This document shows positions 58,001-64,000 of a stretch of DNA of 64,000 nucleotides, piece after piece. Within the stretch, counting starts at the first letter, position 1, and every line of letters starts with the position of its first letter. The translations under genes and the position numbers were made by a program. Under the pieces are notes generated by a model. It did no database searches, had not been told where the DNA came from, and was given only the letters and a program-made list of their open reading frames with translations. Source of the DNA: Doris montereyensis (taxonomy: Eukaryota > Mollusca > Gastropoda > Nudibranchia > Dorididae); the NCBI GenBank assembly GCA_037039925.1, contig JAXRKP010000605.1, forward strand, positions 157,001-221,000, written 5' to 3'.

Positions 58001-61000
58001 GACGCTACTGAAAAAAACAGAGACAAGATGAAGAACAAATTCAACAAATCTTGGGCACCAGGTATGATTAAACCCGCAACCTCCGCACCAGCACTCATCA
58101 CCTCGCCACGAAAAGAGAGCACATTGCCAACCATGCTTACTACGCAAGGAACGGATGATGATGGTTCGATTCCATCCAATGCCCAAAGATTTCTTTTTTG
58201 TCTTTTCATTTGTATATTGGTTTCATCTCAGTCCCTACTGGCTTCAAATATTTGTCTCATGCCCCTAGTGATTACTTCCGACATGCCCCTTCTGCCCCGT
58301 TATTTGTCGCCAAAGTGGTAGTAGTGGACGGGTATTTTCTAAACAAGTCAAGCGGTAACGAGATCCGCACTTTGCACACTCCTTGTAACAATGGATTATC
58401 TACTCTTTCTCTCCCGCCTCCTAACCAAAATCCACCCTCAACTCACCCTATGCTCCATTTTCCCTAAAAAAATTACAAAAGAAATTTTTACTGACTTTTC
58501 ATTTCAAAAATTAGTACAGTAGTGACTGCCTAAATGCCTGTCGCCTTAATGTCTGTTTCTCCTAAATGCCAGCAATCTCAGTGAAACCAAATTTTTTCTA
58601 CATAAATTGCCCCTCTACATGCCCGTTTCAAAACCAACATTTTCACCTAAATGCTCAGTCTCAACGGCGACTGCAGGTATCATTTTCTCAGAATTATCAT
58701 AAAATACGTTTGTAATTGATCAAAAAAATTATTTTTTTAAATCATACATACTGTAATCCCTCCCTAATGGGGCTTTTGTGCCCGTCAACAAGGTGCCATG
58801 CATTGTAACCACCCTTCATTACCTATCCATTGTAACAAGCACAGCCTTTGTTCCATTGGATCACTGGTTTGTCACTGGGCAATTAGAATTGAAGTCTTTT
58901 GGACTCCACCAAGGGAACTTCTCAATGTCGTAGGTTGCATGCAATCACCTGGTGTTTTTAATAGAACCGGGACTTGCATCGCGATCGAGGTCAACCCGAC
59001 TACTCGCTCGCCACCTCAGTGCTAAAGAGCCAAATAGATTCCAAGTGTCCCTCTTCTCGAATTACATTTTTCGTAAATGTTGAAAATTCTGCACCATACT
59101 GAATGAACTCCTTGTGATCTTCCCCCCTCCCCCCAACCCTCGCGGATCACCCCAAAAAAAAATTTGCTGCCCCTGACCTACTTTCGTCTAAATGCCTGTT
59201 TCGCATAAATGCCAGTTTTCTCTGCTTCCCAAGCACCGGGCATTTAGGCGGTCACTACTGTAACAAAGCAAAAAGATAACAAACAATAAAAAAAATTTGA
59301 AAGAAATCAAACGCGAATCATAATAAAACAAAAATTTTAAGGAGGAAATAACGCATTTAAATGTTTTAAGTTTTCCTCAGGAGCATTTAATCCCCTTTCA
59401 TTATTTTTCGTTAGTACTGAGTTGTGCAGAAGCTTATTGCCACAACAGCGGTCATTTCATACACTGAGGAAAACCACACACACAACAAAAAGATAAAAAA
59501 AAACCAATAAGTTTGAAAAAAAAGAGGAGGAAAGTTTGTTGGTATTGCAAATAAACAAAAAACTCTGCAGGCCCTTGGCTATTTTCAGTCACCAGAAAAA
59601 CAGCTTGAGGGGCATGAAGGAGGTCTTTATACATGGTTGTCGCTGTTGTTTTTTAAAATTTATTTATTAATATTACAGCTACTGCCACTAGTACTCTTAC
59701 CACTACTATTACTACTGGTTTCGATCCTGTTCTATTGCTTTAACTAAATAGTTATTATTAGCATAATTGTTATTATCACTGTATTATTGTTATCATTATT
59801 ACTATTGTTATCATCGTTATTATTATCATTATTATTATTATCAACAATATTATCATCATTTTTATCATTGTTACCATAATTGTTATTAATTATATCCTTA
59901 TCATTATTATTATTACTAGTCTACACATTGATGCTAGTCAGCGGTCGATTCGACTCTAACAAAGACAGGTTCAAACTTGTCAGCTCCTAGTTTAAAAATT
60001 TGCCCACCACGTTGAAAGAAAAGGCGGAAAGCTTTAGTAAGTTCAGGTCTAACCCCTGAAAATATTTATTTAAACAGATTAAAAATGTTCCTGGTGTGTT
60101 TGACTTTGCCTACGTCCACCCTTCGTTTTATTCCATACTTGCTCTACTAATGGTCGGTAGAATTTATGGAGGTCTGGTCTAAAAGTCTATTGTGATTACA
60201 CCATCAATCTTACTTCCATTATGATATGATTATCATTGTATTTTTCCCTTTAATTTATTACTACGATAGCAGCTAATACTATTACCTCTACTACTACTAC
60301 TGCCACTACTACTATCCCACTTCTACAATTACTACTACTATATCTCTACTACTACAACTACTACTAATATCACTCCTACAATTACTACTACTATTATTAT
60401 CTATAATCTTATTTAATAACTATGCCTGCTACTCCTGCAGCTAAAACTATTGTCACTATTATTATTATTACTACTTACATTAATACTACTATTATTATCA
60501 TTGTTCATTATTGTTTTTATCATTATTATTGTTTTTATCATTATTTATAATTCTTACAACAGTAGATGCCGGGAAATGCCAAAATGCACTACCTTCCGAG
60601 ATAAGGCATGAGCCTAAAACATTGTTTATTCAATTTCATTACAATAATCCCTTCCATCCCAGATCACTGTCCTTTACCGAGTGTGCCCAGATGGCCAGCG
60701 AGCTACTGAGGCAAGTTGAGAGTCTTACAACCTTTCAACTGAGGGTATCACTTTACCACAGTGCCTTACGGTGACATCAGTGCCTAGTGGTTAGGTTTGC
60801 CAGATTTGGGATCCAAATCATTGGATTCAAATCCTTAGCGTCGCTAGGTCAACGCTTTTTCACCACTTGACCCAGGTGCAAATAGGTGCCCACAAGTAGC
60901 AGGAAAACGAATGTGTGACTGACTAGCGGCCGGTCCAGGAGGTGGTTGCACCTCAAGCGCAGAAACGGGTACGCCAGCCCTGTGGACCGTAAGGGCTTTG

Positions 61001-63903
61001 AAGGAACATTTCTTATTTTCACATTACATTATGTATTTAAACTACAACGAGACTGCTATAAACATCATCTTAATAAAATGCCCTATACATCAGACAAAAG
61101 TAAGCTGACAAACTAAATAGTCAAATTAAACGTGCACTTTGATTAATCAATCCTAGGTGTATTGTAGGCCTACACATTTTCATGGTTTGTAATTCCTAAT
61201 TCAGGAGCAAAGCGTATAATCTACACAGGGTATAAAAGTTATGCAGCATGTATTTAGTGGTGCTTCATGCCTTATCATTATCATCATCATCATCATTTTG
61301 TTGTCCTTTATTATTTTCATTTTTATTATTACTATTATAGTTATTATCATCTTGAAACGTATTATGATTATTACTATAAATATTCACGAATCAATGAACA
61401 AAAAAGAAATGTTCAAATTCTTCTGGAGCTAAATGATATTCATTTGATCAGGACTCGTAAAAGAATGTACAATTTATATCTAGGCCAGATTTAACTGCTG
61501 CTACAAGATCTTGGATTACTCAAATAAGGGAACAGTTGGCAGGGTGCTACTCACTAGTACGTCCTATTTTCTTTCACTCTTTCACTTATCTGTCATCTTG
61601 CTGTTTCCTCTTAATTCACCCTGAGATCACCATATATGGTGAATAGGAAAATGTCAACGAAATTTTCAAATAAAATTTGTGAAACATCAGTTTCAATATT
61701 CTATATCAACAAATAATCAAATCCAGGCCTACAATTTTCAAACTATCAAGAAGTGGAATCTATCCAATCTAGAAAAGACCATACACAAGTGCTTGCATCT
61801 TTATCAAGGTCTTGTATAATATTCTTCTGACTCAATTTCAATCCAGATCTCTCTACGTTTGACATCCTTCTACTGCTTGCAGACACAATCCGCACTTAAC
61901 CTTTTGCTTCATATTGCTACATGTAATAAAAGCTTAATTCGTAAAAGTTGGCCGTCCACTGATTCCTGGAAAACCAAAGAGACCTCCAAGGCAAAGATTT
62001 TGCTCACCCCCACTCTTATTAAAATTACTATTATTATTATTATTATTATTATTGTTATTATTATTATTATTATTGTTTTATTGTTATTTTTAATCACATC
62101 AATATTTTTCTATTGGGCCTGCATTCATTACATATTTTTGGTCATAAAAATATAAGCAAAAATTATAACAAGTACCTACTAAAATCAATTTTTTTTTAAA
62201 GTTTTTTAAAAGCAAGAAAAGAAGGAGTGTGTCTGTTAGAAACTGACGTACACTTAAAAACTCTAAAATAAAAAAACAGGAAGGGGGGAAGGGGTGAGGA
62301 TTGGGTGCTAGGATGAATATTGATTTTAAAGAGAAAAAAAAAACGAAAAAACAGAACCATTCCTACTACACCCACTGAGTGCAAGGATTTGCATCTAAAA
62401 CAGCTACGACTATGAACATCACCAGCAAGTCATGTAATAGACCACCAAGACACCAGACACACTTACCCTCTTGCCCGCCCTGATGCCTCGCCTCGGCACC
62501 TGATGCTCGATGAGGTCAGCAGCAGAAGCTGGGGGCGACGCTGGCCTCATGTTCTCACACACAGAATACATGTTCTCGCTCAAGGGTGGGAGACCGAACT
62601 CCGCACGAACTTTGTTCTTCTTCTCCTCTAATTCCCGCAGACCTCCTAGCGTCATCTTGAGGAATAAATTAGAAAGTGCACATAACATAATATTGCCGGA
62701 TTGAATGACTGATTAGAATTTACCCCGGCCAATGAGCTGCGGTGATCTTAGGGGTGAAATGAGGGAAAAAAAGATAGCAAGACGGCGGATGCTTCACTTT
62801 AATTCAATTTAATTTAATTCAATTGGAATTTACCCCGACCACCATTTGCGGTGATCCCTAGGTGAATTAAGAGGAAACAGCAAGATGAAAGTGAAAGATA
62901 GGTTCAAGGGCGAAAGGGAAGAAGTAAGATCGACCAGTAGCACCCGCCACCTGTCCACATGATGGATGCGCATAAAGAAAACAAACCAACCCTCATCACA
63001 TGACTGACTCATACACTGGTCACAGATTAAGCCGTTATGGACCATCATCTGAAGCTGGTCTCTAACAATATTATTTACAATACATTAGACCTTTTTGAGT
63101 CAAGTCGTAATTGTGACGCTGAGATAAAAAAATAGGTATCAAGGTATGTGATAAGAGAGTAGTAATAGAATGATAGATAGATGGGTCAAACCAGTCTCAA
63201 CAAAACCTAAGCAACACACAGAACATATATACAAATCAATTAAAATTGCCTTTTCAAAGCTTTATTAATTGCTTAAAGTGTATCCAAGCTTACGTTGTTA
63301 AGTTGCCAGTTTAGGGCCATGGTCGTGTGTTTTGAATCCTGGCAATGCTAATCCAACATTTGTTTTCCCTATCCACCCCTGTGTAAACGGTGCCAGTATT
63401 AGCTGTAATAGTTAAACCGTTGACAGACTGGCATCATGTCAAGAGGTGAAGCTATCGCCTGTTCTACTTCATGCTTTAGAAAGCAGGATAGCGCCATGGG
63501 CATTAACGACTTTTGAGCAAACTTCCCTTAACTTCAGAAATTTCAGCACATCAAAGCAGAGTGGATGAAAAAAACATATTTTCCGATTCAACTCCTACTG
63601 CGACTGAAGATTTTCATCCTTTTAAATTACAGGCTGAGGCAACAAGATGGAATCCTAAGGCACCAAAGATTTGATTGAGCTAATTGTCAAATTGATTTTT
63701 TATTCCATTAGCCATTATGACATTTGAGTTGATTTTTAAAATATCTATAGGACAGAGTGACAGGCTCGTACATACCAAGACGACTTTCCACAATAGCAAG
63801 AGCACCTTTTTCATTGGATAATGAGGTGCCCCTCCACTGCAAAAGCGGGTAACCATGGTGAAAAGCAGCACTGACAAAGGTTCATCCCCAAAAACCGGTT
63901 GAA
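40308..63903 (-). CDS. STRIP: Striatin-interacting protein (STRIP1/2, FAM40 family), 13 exons, N-terminus beyond window
   Basis: STRIP is the scaffold of the cytoplasmic STRIPAK complex, which ties PP2A, striatin, MOB4 and GCK-type kinases together and acts in Hippo signalling, cytoskeleton and endosome control. Exons 1-2 here carry the N-terminal N1221 region ([18 protein letters not shown]-like block, [13 protein letters not shown]); exon 3 an acidic/Pro-rich linker; exons 4-13 the C-terminal DUF3402 region with highly conserved blocks ([109 protein letters not shown]). All introns are GT/AG and phases agree, except for one-base faults at about 41617, 41795, 43675 and 51915. About 540 residues are present; the first roughly 200 residues must lie right of 64000. 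Confidence 0.93.
40786..40930 (-). repeat. (TAA)n run as 3' tail of a minus-strand retroelement
   Basis: About 83 bp of pure TAA. On the minus strand it follows 'cttggaccaataaagtatt' type sequence, the usual 3' end of CR1/L2-type LINEs and dependent SINEs, so the array probably began as a retroelement tail. It lies in the last STRIP intron. Confidence 0.75.
41223..41300 (-). mobile_element. LINE/SINE 3'-end fragment with (ATTTG)n-like tail
   Basis: Minus strand reads 'caagacaaatttacttgaaaggagcaaataaacttatttgattttgatttgatttgatg', a typical retroelement 3' end with degenerate TTTGAT tail. Confidence 0.55.
41615..41819 (-). CDS. STRIP: STRIP exon 12, two compensating one-base faults
   Basis: Starts MLVVFKSAP after 'ccaatcag'. 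To continue as [20 protein letters not shown] one C must be added at 41794-41797 (GGGG on +). [20 protein letters not shown] and [18 protein letters not shown] follow. The exon end has an extra A (TTT at 41617-41619 on +) relative to GGC AAC G|GT, which would restore GND and the phase of the last exon. Confidence 0.9.
42661..42960 (+). mobile_element. Hairpin-family elements, two copies in tandem
   Basis: Copy 1 (42661-42780): 'aaatttaccc...tctcagggtg..ttcagaagaaacagcaagacgaaagacaagtgaaaggaaagaagtaggacctaccagtag'. Copy 2 (42845-42960): 'gaaatttaccctg...gtgatct..agtgtgaattaagaggagacagcagataaaa...'. Same order as the copies at 56.0 and 62.8 kb. Confidence 0.8.
43068..43172 (-). CDS. STRIP: STRIP exon 11
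   Basis: Acceptor ending 'gtatcacag'-like (GATACAG), donor [29 protein letters not shown] then [15 protein letters not shown]; intact frame, phase 0 at both ends. Confidence 0.93.
43646..43708 (-). CDS. STRIP: STRIP exon 10, one base short
   Basis: Acceptor 'ttttttcttcag', donor ATT|GTATGT. Continues exon 9 as [13 protein letters not shown], then in another frame DSELTAENI, matching the family order S-I-x-x-L-D-Y-P ... P-E-L-T-A-E-S. The length of 63 bp is one less than the phases demand; the missing base is near 43675. Confidence 0.75.
44130..44400 (+). mobile_element. tRNA-derived SINE, family 1
   Basis: 'gacatcagcagcctagtggtgaggctgtcagg', 'gaggtcctgagttcacatcctgg', 'ctcaacccatatgaaaatgggtacca', 'gtctagcatcctctctaggaag', 'ctgggatgagttctagctttatgggc': family order with diverged boxes. 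Confidence 0.75.
44475..44965 (+). mobile_element. CR1/L2-type LINE 3' end
   Basis: Broken frames give [56 protein letters not shown] and then [20 protein letters not shown] with a [10 protein letters not shown] end. The 3' UTR has 'cactgtaaagtgcctgggtatttcc' and 'aggcgctatataaatctaagcattattattat', the classical L2/CR1 3' terminus with (ATT)n tail. 5'-truncated, in a STRIP intron. Confidence 0.85.
45043..45143 (-). CDS. STRIP: STRIP exon 9
   Basis: Acceptor 'tttatcaaacag', donor [31 protein letters not shown] then [13 protein letters not shown]; intact, phase 0 in, phase 2 out. Confidence 0.93.
45866..46289. mobile_element. TA-flanked MITE, complete copy (424 bp)
   Basis: Left CAGTGGTGTTGGCCTAAGAA and reverse complement of right CAGTGGTGTCTGCCTAAGAA form the inverted ends; TA on both sides (45864-45865, 46290-46291). 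Internal 'agaacccggtccgcctaagaaccc' occurs near both ends. No coding capacity. A truncated relative is at 1818-2100. TA target and CAGTGGTGT ends suggest Tc1/mariner mobilisation. Confidence 0.85.
46327..46453 (-). CDS. STRIP: STRIP exon 8
   Basis: Acceptor 'tatttcttcatcag', donor [29 protein letters not shown] then [20 protein letters not shown] and YQ; intact and very conserved. Confidence 0.95.
46885..47175 (-). mobile_element. tRNA-derived SINE, family 1, minus strand
   Basis: Reverse complement: 'ggtatcggtgacctggtggttaggctgccagactt', 'gagatcctaggttcaaatcctagcaatgc', 'cgcctcaggtgcaaatgggtaccagc', 'caggatgtgattattatc'. It has one of the better preserved B-boxes (GGTTCAAATCC). Confidence 0.82.
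47565..47662 (-). CDS. STRIP: STRIP exon 7
   Basis: Acceptor 'gtatacttcag', donor [28 protein letters not shown] then [13 protein letters not shown]; intact, phase 0 in, phase 2 out. Confidence 0.95.
47800..48295. repeat. (ACT)n then (TAA)n-rich region
   Basis: Imperfect ACT/CTA triplets 47815-47900, then about 265 bp of imperfect TAA triplets (48029-48292) with G and C interruptions. Poly-Ile, poly-Tyr and poly-Asn frames are artefacts. STRIP intron. Confidence 0.95.
48501..48575 (-). CDS. STRIP: STRIP exon 6
   Basis: Acceptor 'aaaatatcag', donor [29 protein letters not shown] then LPQYM; intact, phase 0. Confidence 0.92.
48760..49012. repeat. (CT)n / (CCCT)n array
   Basis: Alternating CCCT/CCTT blocks and pure CT, the longest pure CT at 48935-48998. 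Located 30 bp downstream (in gene order) of STRIP exon 5's donor. Confidence 0.96.
49042..49113 (-). CDS. STRIP: STRIP exon 5
   Basis: Acceptor 'atttttcag', donor [29 protein letters not shown] then PLSK; matches the family stretch after LKQ with EEE..PLS. Intact. Confidence 0.9.
49114..49632. other. STRIP intron, nothing else seen
   Basis: AT-rich unique intron sequence. Confidence 0.5.
49633..49762 (-). CDS. STRIP: STRIP exon 4
   Basis: Acceptor 'ttttttttcag', donor [29 protein letters not shown] then [20 protein letters not shown] and VLKQ; conserved VGLP.PIHE block. The first codon is completed by exon 3's CG. Confidence 0.93.
50555..50935 (-). pseudogene. Unidentified coding remnant with one in-frame stop
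   Basis: Minus strand: [52 protein letters not shown], then in the same frame [40 protein letters not shown] and [21 protein letters not shown]. Over 120 residues of non-repetitive, protein-like composition in one frame with a single stop suggest a degraded gene, probably from a mobile element. I do not recognise the family. No splice sites link it to STRIP. Confidence 0.45.
50966..51615. repeat. Minisatellite, 39-bp unit, about 15 copies
   Basis: Unit: 'ttcaaatgaagggaaattca' + 'tacattcaggataactgtg', with some truncated units around 51100-51360. Because 39 is divisible by three, frames stay open on both strands (for example a repeating [13 protein letters not shown] on minus); these are artefacts of the repeat. 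STRIP intron 3. Confidence 0.96.
51735..51845 (+). mobile_element. Hairpin-family element, 5' part missing
   Basis: 'aggcagtgatctcaggatgaattatttaaaaagaaacagcaagatg' ... 'gaaagaggcaggacctgccatagcttccaccactcatccac': the right part of the family order. Confidence 0.75.
51895..52072 (-). CDS. STRIP: STRIP exon 3 (acidic/proline linker), one frame fault
   Basis: Acceptor 'cgttacattag', donor [31 protein letters not shown] then [28 protein letters not shown]; in a second frame PWKPKKR joins exon 4 (RQKDVES). The family has KGLPW.PK...KD here, so the shift is near 51915 ('ggtctttaccc'). 178 bp is one short of the required phase. Confidence 0.85.
52073..56043. other. Large STRIP intron, unique AT-rich part
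   Basis: No exon recognised. Weak direct repeats at 53751-53792 and 53911-53951, and short poly-A/G runs (55141-55157, 55382-55396). Open frames at 53489-53677, 53855-54136 (-) and 53922-54302 (+) have no domain or splice context. Confidence 0.5.
56044..56180 (+). mobile_element. Hairpin-family element
   Basis: 'gaaatttacccatgttcaccatatgtggtgatctcagggtgaactg' with the hairpin largely intact, then 'gtgaagggaaagaagtaggacctaccagtaggacctaccagtagcatctgccaaccaccc'. The 'aggacctaccagt' block is duplicated. Confidence 0.85.
56181..57404. other. STRIP intron with TAA-rich patch
   Basis: Imperfect TAA/ATA triplets at 56380-56475. No coding sequence recognised. Confidence 0.5.
57405..57975. repeat. 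Minisatellite, about 94-bp unit, six copies
   Basis: Unit: 'gatgaaaaatatctcaacct' + 'cccatccccttagtaggaaa' + 'aacatttattattttcctat' + 'attcatcactggagctattc' + 'aataaaatggcatgt'. Copies are over 95 percent alike by eye, so the expansion is recent. Confidence 0.96.
57976..58516. other. STRIP intron, possible minus SINE head
   Basis: 'gattaaacccgcaacctccgcaccagcactcatcacctcgccacg' (58067-58111) resembles an inverted tRNA-SINE head, but no body is clear. Otherwise unique. Confidence 0.4.
58517..59260. mobile_element. TA-flanked inverted-repeat element (744 bp)
   Basis: Left CAGTAGTGACTGCCTAAATG and reverse complement of right CAGTAGTGACCGCCTAAATG, with CC after each; TA on both sides (58515-58516, 59261-59262). 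Internal repeats of 'taaatgcc.gt' near both ends. No transposase visible. pogo/Tc1-type non-autonomous element. Confidence 0.88.
59680..60550. repeat. Imperfect ACT/ATT triplet-rich region
   Basis: Two triplet-rich tracts (59690-59925 and 60265-60550) of ATT/TAT/ACT in varying order, separated by unique sequence. Not coding. Confidence 0.85.
60559..60770 (+). pseudogene. LINE ORF2 C-terminal remnant
   Basis: [20 protein letters not shown] resembles the W-N-x-L-P-x-x-I-R end of CR1/Jockey ORF2 (the W is replaced). Short and weak. Confidence 0.45.
60774..61012 (+). mobile_element. tRNA-derived SINE, family 1
   Basis: 'gtgacatcagtgcctagtggttaggtttgcc', 'ttggattcaaatcctt', 'gtcgctaggtc', 'cttgacccaggtgcaaataggtgccc', 'cggtccaggaggtgg', 'gtggaccgtaagggctttgaagga'. 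Directly follows the LINE remnant. Confidence 0.8.
61560..61662 (-). mobile_element. Hairpin-family element, reverse copy with best hairpin
   Basis: 'ctttcactctttcacttatctgtcatcttgctgtttcctcttaattcaccctgagatcaccatatatggtgaatag'. Contains the perfect 16-bp palindrome TCACCATATATGGTGA (61624-61640 region). Confidence 0.85.
61663..62466. other. STRIP intron, (ATT)n patch
   Basis: (ATT)n at 62030-62072. Otherwise no feature; small ORFs are not supported. Confidence 0.5.
62467..62655 (-). CDS. STRIP: STRIP exon 2 (in window)
   Basis: Acceptor 'atttattcctcaag', donor [65 protein letters not shown] and GIRAGKR; matches TLGG..EL ... GLPPL.E ... [11 protein letters not shown] of STRIP. Intact, phase 0 at both ends. 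The Met is internal, not a start. Confidence 0.94.
62718..62962 (+). mobile_element. Hairpin-family elements, two copies in tandem
   Basis: Copy 1 (62718-62795): 'gaatttaccccggccaatgagctgcggtgatcttaggggtgaaatgag...agatagcaagacgg'. Copy 2 (62824-62962): 'gaatttaccccgaccaccatttgcggtgatccctaggtgaattaagaggaaacagcaagatgaaagtg...gaagaagtaagatcgaccagtagcacccgccacctgtccac'. Copy 2 is near full length (about 140 bp). Confidence 0.85.
63290..63540 (+). mobile_element. tRNA-derived SINE, family 1, diverged
   Basis: 'aagttgccagtttagggccatggtcgtgtgttttgaatcctggcaatgct', 'cacccctgtgtaaacggtgcc', 'gcatcatgtcaagaggtgaagc', 'gcgccatgggcattaacgactttt': recognisable order, poor boxes. Confidence 0.6.
63776..63903 (-). 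CDS. STRIP: STRIP exon 1 (in window; internal exon of the gene)
   Basis: Acceptor 'ttttatttacag', donor [29 protein letters not shown] then [20 protein letters not shown] and VL; part of the N1221 region. Begins with two bases of a split codon, so an upstream exon lies to the right of the window. Confidence 0.94.
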
Positions 63904-64000
63904 CTGTAAATAAAAGAATGAAATGGAACAATACCCTTTCATAAACTAAACCAATTTTCAAAAACTCAAATATTCTCTTCCGAGTTTAATGTTAAATACT

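Overview
This window is nuclear DNA from an animal, most likely a mollusc (gastropod-like). It shows split genes with GT/AG introns, a metazoan STRIPAK-scaffold gene, a BTB/zinc-finger gene, RTE-type and CR1/L2-type non-LTR retrotransposons, tRNA-derived SINEs, TA-flanked DNA transposons and very long GA/CT arrays. The species cannot be named from the sequence alone. I see no operons, CRISPR arrays or prokaryotic genes.

Layout. 1-19 kb is repeat-dominated: a diverged 340-bp tandem duplication, a dead Tc1/mariner element with roughly 140-bp inverted repeats, three copies of one RTE-like LINE (one minus, two plus), a CR1/Jockey-like fragment, and GA/CT arrays. 19.1-36.2 kb (+ strand) carries a BTB-domain / AT-hook / nine-finger C2H2 gene in eight recognisable coding exons. 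Its introns hold a polyadenylated retroposed insertion with target-site duplication, a composite RTE copy, minisatellites and SINEs. 36.4-38.3 kb, between the two genes, holds three different inverted-repeat elements side by side. 40.3 kb to beyond 64 kb (- strand) is the gene for a striatin-interacting protein (STRIP1/2, FAM40 family). Thirteen exons are recognised here and the N-terminal exons lie past the right edge. The two genes are convergent.

One theme cuts across both genes. Conserved exons contain single-base frame breaks, several of them in short homopolymers, although splice sites and protein homology on both sides are intact. Because STRIP is normally a conserved single-copy gene, the economical reading is residual insertion/deletion error in the assembly rather than pseudogenes. 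The third BTB-ZF exon has more breaks than the rest, and that gene also has an in-frame TAG, so its status is less certain.

I did not find a convincing new biochemical system. The points most worth a second look are: (a) a dispersed hairpin-bearing repeat family, at least eight copies, part of which appears to have expanded into a 0.8-kb minisatellite; (b) two RTE copies sharing the same internal deletion, suggesting a non-autonomous lineage; (c) a composite RTE copy with an inverted 3' segment in its middle; (d) the retroposed insertion in the BTB-ZF intron; and (e) the in-frame TAG before a histidine-rich C-terminal tail.
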